Below, piece by piece: positions 45,540 to 57,296 of a DNA stretch of 64,000 bases. The stretch is from Siphonodentalium dalli (Eukaryota; Mollusca; Scaphopoda; Gadilida; Siphonodentaliidae). Under the pieces are notes generated by a model. It ran no database searches, had not been told where the DNA came from, and saw only the letters and a list, made by a program, of their open reading frames with translations. Every line of letters begins with the position of its first letter. Positions within the stretch are counted from its first letter, which is position 1. The stretch lies in contig CP136064.1 in the NCBI GenBank assembly GCA_032622095.1, positions 247,535,827-247,599,826 of the forward strand. The letters run 5' to 3'. The position numbers and the translations under genes are program-made.

Positions 45540-47115
45540 ACGCTACCATATTGAAAATCTGGCGGCAGCTTTAAAACTGTGTGCTACACAATTATGTGCT
45601 GTTCAGTTTTGACACAGTGTATAACACTGTTTTAAAACTGCTGCCAATGTTTGTTCTGTGGTACCCTTTGCGAGTTTTGTGTCTCCAATAGAACACATCT
45701 CATCTAATAACTATGATACACCCATATATTCACTGATATTCAATGTTGAGGAAATTACACAGACACATACGTCATGTGTCATTGTACACACTTTTGTTTA
45801 AGATCAAATTTAAAACATATTGTGTAGAAGTTATACACATTTGTTCTAAGAGTGTGGTATACCGATATGGCATCTGGCTTTGCTGTATGGCCGAGTTTTC
45901 ACCAAACATTAACTTGATGCTTGCTTCACATTGAACACCAAAGTACCCCCCCCCCCCCCCCCCGCCCCAGAAACTCATAATCTGTGACAAGTACCACATT
46001 GTTGGTTGAATACAAGAATACAATGTACTTGTGGATAGTGAACATCACTGGAGACCTTTGGCATAATGCATTATTACTGATAAGAATTAAGAATAGGATA
46101 CTACGTCACTAGAATTTGTGTTCTTTCTAACAGTTGTCGTTTTGCCATATCCGTATTTAAGATTACAGTTTCGAGAAGCCAATCAAGGACACGGCAGCTT
46201 TGTGCGCAATCACCGAGCATACAACTGACTGTATGACCTGATAAGTACAGAATAATCACGACAAATAGAAACATATCAAACTACTGCGAGTGGCAAGACA
46301 TTTGCACGAACGACACTATTTTCTCATAAACTGACTCGTAGTCAATTCTGTGAAAAGGCTTTGGACAGTCCAAAAAGTTAAGACTACTAAACGCTATTCG
46401 TGATTGTTACCAGTAGCAGTTCATTAGGCAAAAGGTGTCCATTGTAAAAACACGTATGTATGTTGTTAAACGGATAACGACTTGTGGGTCGCGTTAACCT
46501 CCTATGCATACGTTATGCCGATCTACATGTGTGCCTGGCCTGAGCAAATGGTGCCGGACATTTGGGCTCATATCACTAAATTCACCCTCTGGGGACCCCT
46601 TTCTACTTATGCCTCATATTCTCTAGAAAGTATCTTTATTGTCAAATTAACAAGTTTTTTTTAGTTTCTATTCATAAATAATTACACCCACTTCATTTTC
46701 TATAGTAAATTGCCGTTGAGTTTATCAAAGCTAATGTAATTATATCGGATAATTACATTAGGTCGAGATTTTATCAGTGCAACAAAAACGACCCAAAAGT
46801 ACTTGCGCGCAATGATATTTGTAGTCCGTTGCATAGTAACTAAGGACGCTATTTTATTCGCACTAGCTTCGCAGTACACATTTTTTTTCACTAACGCTAT
46901 GAAAGCTAATAAAAGAATAATAAATAACTATCCAAATGAAGACAATGACCCAATATAATAAACATTCCCAAGCTGTTTACAGAGTGTAAATTTGGTCGTA
47001 TTTGCGACGTTTCGTTACGAAATGCATGACTAAACATACACAACTTTTTAGTTTTCGTTTCATTTATAATTTTATTTACATTTTCCCAGCAGGCACCACT
47101 TGTCATTTTGTAAGA
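45540..47115. other. Unrelated non-coding DNA beyond the duplicated block
   Basis: No T-box homology and no convincing gene. Contains a C-run of about 18 at 45945-45962, a fragment of the exon 7 TIR element near 46565-46650, and a palindrome TAATGTAATTATATCG plus complement at 46731-46760. Confidence 0.5.
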
Positions 47116-47247
47116 CCACAGGAGTGTGGAACTTGATTAATAATTGCATTAATTAGCCTAATTACAATTTTTTTGGCCATAATGCTGGGCCAAAAAAAAT
47201 CCTAATTAGCATAAGGCAGTTATTGATAAAGTTCCAAGCTCCTGTGG
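47116..47247. mobile_element. Foldback MITE, CCACAGGAG ends
   Basis: Starts CCACAGGAGTGTGGAACTTG and ends AAGTTCCAAGCTCCTGTGG; the arms fold around GGCCATAATGCTGGGCC. Shares its terminus with the long foldback at 60410-60945. Confidence 0.72.
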
Positions 47248-47339
47248 TAACTTAGGTAAGAGTATTAAATTTAGTGGTTATAATATTCTGGGCACTACAA
47301 TTTATATTATAGGATGAAATTTTTAATTACTGTTTACAG

Positions 47340-48365
47340 ATGTCCCCAAACATTGTACCAGTCCCATGAGAAAACTGCAACATATTTTTTCCCTTCGTCT
47401 CAGTGTAAGGATATGTTACAAAGCGTTTCATGATTTCTGAGATTCCACAGAGACTGGACCTACAAACTGAAACTTACAAAGTCCCCGTAAAAAAAAATAT
47501 GCAGCATTCAATGTTTCTTCACCTCCTTTTATTGTAGCGATATGTTGCAAAGTGTTATGAAGCGTTACCGGTACATTTTACAAATTATATTAAGTCCCCC
47601 CCCCCCCCCCCAAAAAAAACGCAGCATATTATTAAAACTGATCTCAATGCAGCGATATGTTACAAAGTGTTACGAATCGTTATATGATTTCAGAGATCCA
47701 CAGTGACCGCTCGTAGACAGGACTGTGTTACAAATAATATAAAGTCCCTGTGAGAAAACTGCAGTATATTGTTTCAACTCGTCTCAGTGTAGCGATAAAT
47801 TGTTACGAAGCATTATGTTACATGTGCAACAGAACGAGAGAGAGAGAGAGAGTGAGAGAGAAGTGTGGGAGTCGCACCGAAAGTTGGTAGCACCCGGAAT
47901 CCCAAGCCGGTCACACATCCATGGAATAACCGCGCCCGACGTTGCTTAACTTTGGTTATCACACAAAGCGTGTCTTCTTCACGTTACAGCTCGCTGTCAT
48001 TTACTGACAATTATGAGCCGGTAACTTTATAACCCTGTGGTGACTCCAGTAGCGTTCTTTATCGTGCACACACCGAGGCGTGTACACCGGTCAACCATTA
48101 ATGTCCGCACCCGATCGGACAGCGTACTGCACAACAACAACATACCTAGACAAATGTTGTAATGGGGGAAGGACCGTGACCTATCGATCAGAGAAGTCAT
48201 CGGCCTTTTATATTTACAACGCGACCGCTATACACATGATTTCTGAGATCCACAGAGACCACTCGTTGATTGGTGTTACAAATAATGTAACGTCCCTGTG
48301 CAGGATATTTCTTCTACTCGTCTCAGTGTACCGATATGTTAAAAAGTGTTACAAAGGTTTACGTG
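47340..48365. repeat. Degenerate minisatellite, about 140-bp period, interrupted by 5S-derived sequence
   Basis: Repeats with CTCAGTGTAGCGATATGTTA, AAAGTGTTACGAA, GAGATCCACAG and AAGTCCC at roughly 140-150-base spacing from 47340 to 47820, resuming at 48236-48365. The intervening segment (about 47832-48235) is of different origin. Confidence 0.65.
47884..47998 (-). rRNA. 5S rRNA-like sequence (pseudogene or SINE head)
   Basis: On the minus strand the sequence reads AAGTTAAGCAACGTCGGGC, then GGATGTGTGACCG, then GGGATTCCGGGTGCT, matching the internal promoter and 3' half of animal 5S rRNA. The 5' half is recognisable but poorer (GTAACGTGAAGAAGACAC, GATAACC). Several paired positions are changed (for example GTGTGACC for GGGTGACC) and the 3' end runs into a CT-rich simple repeat. 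It is more likely a decayed copy or the head of a 5S-derived SINE than a working gene. Confidence 0.72.
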
Positions 48366-49414
48366 TCTCCATTATCTGGACACAAGCGATTTATAAATAA
48401 TCACTTTAAATTTTACCAAATATATTAGTTTTTGAAAAATAAATCATCTTAAAATTCCTTAAATGCCATGATGATTTAATTCTTCTGAAAACTTGTTTCT
48501 CGGTAAAATCACAATGACACAAAATGACTGCGAAAAATCGAAAATTGAAAAGTATTTGGCTCACTGCCGATAGATAGGATTCCTGTAAGAAAATTCTCGC
48601 TAAACGTTTTGATCGCATGTTCATGATTCCCAGTTGACATGGAGACTAACTGTATATTTTCCTCTTCCAAAATTCTGCTAATAATGTTTAATTTTGATCA
48701 AAAGTTTATTAATGTTTTGTTTGGAAAAGGCTGAATGCAATCAGGCAAAATGTGTTACGTCAGGTGCGCATGCGTGAAATGTTCCTGGTCCGCGATGCTT
48801 CTAGCAATGCCCTAATGTTGACCTAACATGTAAGGTCACTCACTTCACGAGTGTACTTCGCTTCGAAAATCAAATAAACAACACGAAACTAATAATATAA
48901 TCGTGTCAACGATGGATAATCATGATAATTATTAAATAATTCAAACAATTCTGATTTACTACAGAATATCCTATTAGTATTACACAACTGGATGGAAGAG
49001 GAAATATTACAAGTTATGCAAAGGTAAATTGAGTTACGCCGGGGATCGATCGAATGGTTTGGTTCAAAATTATTGAGTGTAAACACTGCAATTCTTGAGA
49101 TACATCGTGAGTTGTAAACATGCAATTTGTCATACGTAGTTGATAGAGCCACGGATAATCTTAAAATAATTTTTAAAAGGTACAATGCGGGAATGAGAAT
49201 TAAAATATGTACAATATAATTAATGTTTCATTAAATTAATATGACTTATATAGTCACTTATCAATATCATTCTGGATCTGGTAATAGCCTGGGGGCTCCA
49301 TTATTGTTATATTATTAGACAGTATGTATTCAGACTAGATCTGGATATGTTGTAGTGACCAATGTTGGCATTTTCATTAATGACTTTATGTCTATAATAC
49401 ATGAAATTATGATG
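48366..49414. other. Non-coding AT-rich DNA
   Basis: Nothing recognisable as a gene, RNA or transposon. Confidence 0.4.
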
Positions 49415-49515
49415 AATTGTGCTTAAGCGCAATTGATTGCACTTAAGCTCAATTAATTGCGCTTAAGTACAGTCAATTGCGCTTAAGTACAATCAATTGC
49501 GCTTCAATGCAATTC
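49415..49515. repeat. About 21-bp tandem repeat (GCGCTTAAGTACAATCAATT)
   Basis: Five degenerate copies of TTGCGCTTAAGTACAATCAA just left of the assembly gap. Confidence 0.82.
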
Positions 49516-49557
49516 ATTATTAAATGTGAATTTGGCCTCCCATAGATGATCGTGTAC

Positions 49558-49657
49558 NNNNNNNNNNNNNNNNNNNNNNNNNNNNNNNNNNNNNNNNNNN
49601 NNNNNNNNNNNNNNNNNNNNNNNNNNNNNNNNNNNNNNNNNNNNNNNNNNNNNNNNN
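49558..49657. other. Assembly gap (100 N)
   Basis: Exactly 100 undetermined bases, the usual placeholder for a gap of unknown size. Order and orientation of the two sides are therefore not proven by sequence. Confidence 0.97.
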
Positions 49658-50955
49658 ATAGGAAGTATTTTTCAACCTATCTTATGCCTCCTTCCAAATT
49701 ACGTAGACAACAGTTTGGAAGCTCGAATGAGCCATGTCGTTTTAATAATTACTGAATTCAATTGAATTGCTGCAATATTTAGTACATTCTATCTCTGTCA
49801 TCGTAAACCCCAGCAGTCCCATGTAATATAGAGCTAACTTTCAGTGTTATTGCACCAACGTGGACTTAAAATGTTATTTTACCCGCTTATCGTCGTACTT
49901 GAAGCCACTTATTACCAACTATCGTTGTATCATGCTGTGTATATTATATAGGTCAAAAAGTGTAAATAGTGGTTTAATACCACAACTGGGCAATGGGGCA
50001 GTAATTATTACCAACAACCCCCTGTTCAGGATCTGCACTGCAAAACAATAAATTGAGATGAGCAAGTTCATAGGAATCCAACCGTGATGTTTTTCGTAAC
50101 AAAGCCAAACTATCGTGCTTATGAAAACAACCACTCACCGGAAGGAAAGAAGGAAAAGAAAAAGAAAAAAAAAGAAAAAAGAAAACTAGTCGAGCATCTA
50201 TAAATTTAATACCAGAGGAAGTGAGATGTGACAATGAGTATCCCTGTATCTGTATATATACTGAAACTTATCGTCAGAATAAATCATAATCCAAACACAC
50301 CGCATCATAACCAGTTCATCTCTTGATATCACAACGACTCAGCTACAGTTAAATTGTGAGTATAGCATGTAGTACCTTTTTATTAATATTTTCATACTTG
50401 GTTCCCAGCTTGTTATGGTAGTGTTGTGTTCAGTTAATATATTATTGGAAACGTATGGTTTCATGTTGATTTAAACAATATTTATTTGCCCCAATTAATA
50501 TTACATTTATGGTGAACAACATTTTGATGATGGAAACATGAGTAGAATAGAAAAGGGGACGAGGATCTAGCAGCAAGCAGATATCTGCTTTTGTTGAGCT
50601 ATCTTCTTCGTGTTCTAAGATAAGAAACAGGATTCTTTGCAATCCTTGTCTAAAACGTCTCAATATATTCTTTCAGTTCAAGGAACAACATATGTGCCAA
50701 CGAGAAACATATTGTTCTGAGTTTGCACTAAATTTCGGAGTGCATGGCGGTTCATGTTAGTTTGGCACCAGTCGCTCTTGGTGATTTTTTTAATTTTAAG
50801 ATTCCACAACTATAGCACCCCATGGATAGGCGGCTAGAATTGCGCACGATTTGACACATTTTCGAACGTTCGTGTAACTTCTTGTTCACTCAATCGTGAT
50901 TTATATAATCGTGCTAATTTACTCTCATTGATTTAGTTCCTTCTTTTCATTACAG
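49658..50955. other. Upstream region of T-box gene B
   Basis: From about 50140 to 50955 it is a diverged, inverted counterpart of the intergenic blocks of units 1-3 (for example CAGATACAGGGATACTC in reverse at about 50235-50255 and AACATGAACCGCCAT in reverse near 50745). A purine-rich tract lies at 50142-50185. The long hairpin present in the other units is only partly represented. No gene. Confidence 0.55.
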
Positions 50956-50965
50956 GAATTTAACC

Positions 50966-53900
50966 ATGTTCTCTGACAGTGTCTACGCTTCATGGGACTC
51001 CGCCATCCCGTCGATCTTACCTCCACAGACATACCAGCCTCAAGGTTGTCGGTACAAGAAACAAGAGATTCTACCTCGGGATTCACTTGCGGGAATAGGT
51101 AAGATTTCACCTTCTGTGCGTATGTTAGTTCCCCTTTGACCATTAATTTGGATACCGTGTCTGCTAAACAACTTAAATTCGAAAGTTCTACCCAGTCTCT
51201 TCTATCAGAATTAATCGATCAAAAATAAAAAGTGGCGCTGGAATATTGTTCTAGTTTATTCTATTAATTCAGACTTCTTCATTCTGACTGTTTAAAACAA
51301 TACTGAAATAATGTGTGGCCAAATGTTCAAGTCCCACATAACTGAGCTGTTTTTGGCTGATGCTAATCGGTTTTCGGATACCTTTTTAATTCATGCATAA
51401 CGATTGACTAAAATGGAGCATGTGGTTTTGTACACAGTGTTTACCCAGTTGATTTACGCACGTTTCATGTTTGTTTTGCTTATTTTCAGACTGTCGAGCA
51501 TCACATGAACGACCCGTTGATGTTAATGCAATCGACAACCACAAGAGGGAAGTAACCGTGTCTCTACACAATGCTGGAATGTGGAGAAAGTTTGATCAGA
51601 TCGGGACGGAAATGATAGTCACCAAAGTTGGAAGGTAAGCGTGGGTCTTGGAGAAGCAAGTCACATTCAATTCTCACCGATTCGTTTTATTCAGATTGTT
51701 AAAAAAAACTGTCTATTTATTACCGCAAATCGGGTCATGGAATATTTCTACGTGGTTGTCATATAATTTCTTGAATTTTCAGAAGTTTCAGGCACATAAA
51801 TAAAAAAGTTTTTCTTGCGTATTTACTGTATCACATAAATTTACATCATAATAATTATCGACCAATATCTTCGTATTTCATTCGCCAGCAGTTTGCCGAA
51901 GAACAGATATGTTAATACACAGTGTGATCGCATGTGCACAGCTCAATTCGCGGTTCTCTAAATCTTTGTCGTATGCGCACTCACCACATTTTTATATGAC
52001 GATTTCTCTTTGCAGACGGATGTTCCCATCACTTTCGTACTCCATTGAGGGACTACACCCCACGACACAGTACACCCTCTCCATCGACGTGGTTTCCGTG
52101 GACGACTGTCGGTACAAGTTCTACGACTCTGAGTGGTTAGCTTCCGGTAACGCCGACAGTCCCGTTCCCATGACAACCTATGTACACCCCGATTCGCCGG
52201 CACCCGGATCATTCTGGATGCGCAAGCCTGTCATGTTCCACAAACTCAAGCTGACAAATAACAGGAAATCGCAACAAGGGAATGTAAGTATGGTGGGTTT
52301 ATTTTTTATTTTTGAATAACTAACTTCATTAAATTTTAACTCAATTCTCAAAATGTTATTGGCATTGAATGAACATAACACAAAACTGTTCACTTTGTAT
52401 TACCTCATACTACACATCATACCGGTGTTATCTGTATATTTATTTGTGTCATGGAATGGAAACAAAATAGTGGTCGTTTCAAACTAGTTCAAACTTTACA
52501 AGCGTCACATTGTTTGGTCAAAAGGAATTCAATAAACTTCTCTGATGTGTTCGCGTACTATTTGTCCCACATTCATAAATGAATACTCGCCCATGGCTAG
52601 TTATTTTATTCTCACTGATTCGTTTAAATCTGTATAAAATAATCTAATTAAATGTCCAATATGTTTATTCTCATTGGACTGTAAATACATGCAGTATTTG
52701 ATAGTAATTGTTAACAAATTATCAGAAGGGCACGAACTCTGAATGGGGTTCTATGTCTGCCGTTCGCTGGTATGATCCGAATGTACTTACACAATTAATT
52801 ATGATTAGACCATTCCGTTGTATTCTGCTATAACTCGAATTGAGAATCCATTCAGTGAACGAATGTTTAACCTAACTTCTGTTTGCAGGTCATAGTGAAC
52901 ACGATGCAGAAATACAAACCTCGTCTTCATATATCCATGGCAGACGACCATCCCGGACAAGCGCTAACAAAGACCTTCACCTTTACTGAGACAAATTTCA
53001 TTCCTGTCACCGCATACCAGAGTGAAGAGGTGCGTATCTAGTATTAAAAATCTCAAACCTTCCAATAACATATGATTCAATAATTTTCAACGGCTTGAAA
53101 AGTGAAGAAGGAAGACATCACATTTTAGCTCTATGTCAGGGAAATTAAATGAACTGCACTCATATAAGGATTAACTGTCACGTGGACTGTTTTTATGGAG
53201 ATGTAACGGTGAGGTAAGTGGACATAACTTGTGTAAAACCCGAAGGGTTTTACATACAAGTTATGACCACTTACCTCACCGTTACATCTCCATAAAAATA
53301 GTCCACATGACAGTTAATCCTAATATTTATATACATTTAGCGAAGAAGCCACTTTTGTAAATATATTTAAATCGAAAAGTGTATCGCGACAAGATCAGCC
53401 CAAAATACCCAATAGCACCCTTGCCAAAAGTTAATAGGAACAATTTCTCTCATATTGAAACCCGATGATGTATTAAGTCAATCCTGCGCGAGTCCAAATG
53501 CGCCCAAAACATTACGCCTTCGTCTTTCCAAACCTAATGACGTATCGATGGTGTTATTAGCTTGGTGTTATAAGGCGTTGCGCATTCACCGAGAAATAAC
53601 TGCAACTAGCCACGTGGGCGCCGACCAATCAGAATGCTGGATTTAGTGATGACAACACTTAGTGTGTAAATATATAATAGTGAAATGGTAATAAATAAAT
53701 TCGACTTGATGCATTAATATATTGTATGCTTGATGCCGAAGTACTTCGTTATTAGTCAAATTAATTCCAGGTAACACCCATTTTATATTCTGATATAGTT
53801 GCTAAGAGTCTTCAGGGTTGCATTCCGGCCTCATTCATCCATTGCTCTACTTATTACCCTCTGTATAACGAAATATCGATTCAACTATATATCAACTTTA

Positions 53901-55637
53901 CACTTCCGTGTTTCCTCTTCGGCTCGTAACATACATTCGTTATGACACAGTTGGAATTTCTTCTTTCAGATCACGAAGCTCAAGATCGACAACAATCCAT
54001 TCGCAAAAGGCTTCAGAGAGAATAAAGATGAGAGGTGAGTGTCATTATTTATTCCATACAATATGATGGATTAATTTATTGATGTGCATACAAGTTATGT
54101 ATTGTTTGTTTTGTATATATGTATATACGTTGTAGCATGTTGCAATTTCGATGTTGACTTTGAAAATAAACAATTCAATGCATATGCATATGCATATGCA
54201 TTCCATTATGGTATATTTCGGCGGCATGACATAACACATGTACACATGTACACACGGATTAGGATTGTGTCCACCCCACAATCACTTGTCACAATTTGTC
54301 TCCTGGTCAAGAATCCATATTATTGTACCAATCTATCACGGCCTTTGATAGTTGATATCAAGTAATCGTTTACTTCTTGTTTTATTCAAATCTCGCTGTT
54401 TCCCATCTGTTCCACTTGCCGATAGTTAGATGCGGTTCGGACTATTTCGCCTTACATGTTCTTCCACGGTTATTGTAATCAGACCCAATCGTCGCCAAAA
54501 ACAAGGTGCAAATAAGATATTTAGATAAGAATGTTAGACCTTCATTATTGTTTTCTTTCAAATCTGATTATTGCATCCTCTTTTTCCCAGTTCCAGAACA
54601 ATGACAAAGAAGCGACTGAGATCGGAATCTGAAGACACGAGTGGTAAGTATTCATATACTACCTGTGAGATCAAAACGATTAGTTATTTCTTCTCTTTAC
54701 TTTAAACAGAAAGCAACATATCCTCTTTTATGAGGTAAGAATTTGAGCTTACAAGACTTGGAAAAGATTATTCCTGGAATCCACTTCAAATACAAGTGAA
54801 CCATCGGTTGTATTTCCCGAGGTACGTGTTTAAAATACAAGAAGATATCAGCATCTGGAAATCTATCCAAATACAATTCAAACAATTATTGGCTGCACCT
54901 GTCGTCTCGACAGGCTCTCGTAATCATTTGCATTGTATACTGTTTCTAGAACAATTAAATTTTTAATTCGTATGTTTTATTTGTTTGCAGAATTTCAACC
55001 AGAAAGCAAAAGAAGGCAAGATAATCCTAGCCATACCCAAACTCCACACAAAGACTATTCTCCACAGAGCTACACACCCACTCCGATTGTGGATTCACCG
55101 ATACCGGCCTGGGATAGCCGATTACTTCCAGCCTTCACCTCATCATCACCCGTCTTCTCGGGACCGTACGACGAACTCAGTTACGATAGCAGGAATTTCA
55201 ACAGTTGTCGCCAATTCAGTCACCAAGCAGTATGTTCCTCTGTGCTCCCACATTCCAACGACCTTTTTGCACTAGCAGCGTTGTGTGAACCATCGTCACG
55301 ATTGACACCAGACTTTGAACAACTTAAAGCAGACATCTTCGATATATCAAAGAATAAGGACGACATAAGCCTTCCAGCCACTGATGACGAAGATTCACAT
55401 ATCTCACCAGATAGCCTGGTACCTTCCCTCATAATCTACGAATCCTCACCAGATGGCGATGTTCAGTCAGATTGTTCCAACAGTAGTATCGGAAGCGGCG
55501 GTTACCGCGACGATACAAATGAACTAGTGAACTCATTTGTTCCTGGGGAGTTACACGCGACTTCGGAGAACTGTAACCACGATATTCTGAGAGAAGCCAT
55601 GTCCATGACCTTCACCCCGAGTGACTTGTCCTTCTAA
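50966..55637 (+). CDS. T-box transcription factor gene B, 7 coding exons, 483 aa
   Basis: Coding exons: 50966-51098, 51490-51634, 52016-52283, 52889-53029, 53970-54034, 54591-54643, 54991-55637. All GT-AG; 1452 nt in frame, ending TAA. T-box motifs are complete: TEMIVTKVGRRMFPS, DDCRYKFYDSEW, HPDSPAPGSFW, KLKLTNN, PRLHISMADD, VTAYQ, NPFAKGF. Exon 2 is two codons longer than in A2/A3 and the C-terminal exon is shortened around GSGGY and ends DLSF. It is the most diverged intact member and lies in the opposite orientation, beyond the gap. An acceptor lies 10 bases upstream of the ATG. Intron 4 contains a hairpin-headed insertion. Confidence 0.93.
53166..53697. mobile_element. Hairpin-headed insertion in intron 4 of T-box gene B
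   Basis: Absent from the matching intron of gene B2. The first about 155 bases (53168-53321) are a near-perfect inverted repeat: AGGATTAACTGTCACGTGGA pairs with TCCACATGACAGTTAATCCT, centre CCCGAAGGG. A unique tail of about 375 bases follows. Same architecture as 22888-23571, though the tails are not obviously alike. Confidence 0.65.
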
Positions 55638-55760
55638 ACTCACATAATGAATATACGTCAACGTGTTGCTGGATTATTGCGTTCGTTTGTTTTATGAATA
55701 TTCATGTGAATATTGTTATTTATTATTATTTATATGCATATTTACCGTTACTATATTTGT

Positions 55761-55810
55761 TATCGTATCGTATCGTATCGTATCGTATCGTATCGTATCG
55801 TATCGTATCG
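55761..55810. repeat. (TATCG)10 microsatellite in the 3' UTR of gene B
   Basis: Ten uninterrupted copies of TATCG, where A2, A3 and B2 have a single TTATCGT at the same place before the AATAAA. Confidence 0.95.
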
Positions 55811-55821
55811 TGAAAATGTTA

Positions 55822-55827
55822 AATAAA
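55822..55827 (+). terminator. Poly(A) signal AATAAA of gene B
   Basis: AATAAA about 190 bases after the stop codon, conserved in position across the paralogs. Confidence 0.65.
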
Positions 55828-55889
55828 ATTATGAGAATTTGATAGCTGCATCTCTTTTTCCTAGCATAACCCTGTATTTAATAATCACT

Positions 55890-56165
55890 CATAGACGAGT
55901 AGTTCCATTACGGAATGTTCAGATAATAAGTTCAACATACGGTCGTCTGTTGGTTTAACATAGTTATTCGCCATATATGCATATATTCTTTCCTCCGTTG
56001 AACTTATATAGTGAACATTTGCCCACCAATGAATAGGAATCCTTCTGCACTTGTATCAGTTTTCGTCTACTTATATTTCATGAACATCCCTCCAGGTTAA
56101 TAATAGACCATTCCAATGTATACCTTCTAACTGAATGGGAGAGTCCATTTAGTAAAGACAGGTTT
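55890..56165 (+). repeat. Dispersed repeat M downstream of gene B
   Basis: Copy of the repeat at 12326, starting GACGAGTAGTTCC and ending GGGAGAGTCCATTTAGTAAAG. Confidence 0.55.
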
Positions 56166-56779
56166 ATTTACGGACTAACTGTATCGTCGGTTACTGTCCG
56201 TGTGGCGTTTATCGTATCTTACGATTTCAAAGGTCACGTGGTCATTGCGACTACACGTGCACAGTATTTCTGCACATAATGTTTTTGACGAAACATGCAT
56301 CAAAGAGGAATAATCCAACAATAACTAAAACTAGAAAATCAATAGCCACACTTTTTGTATTTTGTGCAAGACAAATGGCGTGTTCTATGTTCTGATCGAC
56401 TTCTAATATTATATGACCATGACCTGGTAATTCTCAGCATCTGAACTTAATACCATTATTTTATGTCCGAGTTCTGTGACTAATGTGACTAATGTCGCGT
56501 GACTATATATAAAGCACAGTGTTTTAATATAAATAGTTTATATGATGTAATTTGTTTCTCCAATGGCAACAGTCACGTTCCTGTTTTTTTTTCACTCCCA
56601 TTGAAGATTGATTGCAATAAATAAATAAACATACAGTGCCAAATGACAACCATACGGGTGGAAATTTAATCAGGAAATTAACAAGCGTACCCGGTACATA
56701 CACATATTTCAAGACTTGCATGATTTTAAAGGCCCATTTAATTGCAAGTCACCGATTATTTTTCTTATAGTGCCTTGAT

Positions 56780-57275
56780 ATACTATTATAGTAACAATCT
56801 ATTACATAAAACACGCATGTATCATTGTATCTGTAGAGATTTCAGTGTAGGGGTCAATGCTGGCCTGTGGCCATAGGCGCACTGGGATCGAGAAGATCCA
56901 CCACCCAATTTGTCCAGATATGTTTTGCCGAATCCATAGTAGGGTAGGGATCTTCAATGTGCGCATTGTTGCACACGGGACAGCCATTTAGTGTCGGCTC
57001 CCGATCCGGCGGTGTGCCCAACCTAATGTCATCCCTGGTAATGACATTACAAGAGGATAAGAGTTACGCAATTCACCCAGTATGTGTTTTTCAAATATTG
57101 ACTGAGATTCTGTTGCTTCTGGAATCGTTCTCAGATCACTGATTGTGGCATCGATGGTTGATTCGTGATGCCCATGATGTCGACACAAAGTCCAACCGAT
57201 ACTATATCGGATTCGGTCGTGTCGAATGTGTAGCTTAGAGGTGAGCCCACAAACCAACTGAGCTATTCGCCCCTC
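56780..57275 (-). mobile_element. Probable tRNA-derived SINE
   Basis: On the minus strand the head reads GAGGGGCGAATAGCTCAGTT then GGTTTGTGGG, with TAGCTCAGTTGG matching the tRNA A box. The B box is not clean. About 400 bases of body follow. Its head end lies about 20 bases from the left breakpoint of the truncated T-box gene B2. Boundaries are approximate. Confidence 0.5.
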
Positions 57276-57296
57276 TCTGTATAAATTATTACAATT

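Noticed and set aside
57230-57275. A genuine tRNA gene
   Set aside because: The A box is good but there is no complete cloverleaf or clean B box. Better explained as a SINE head.
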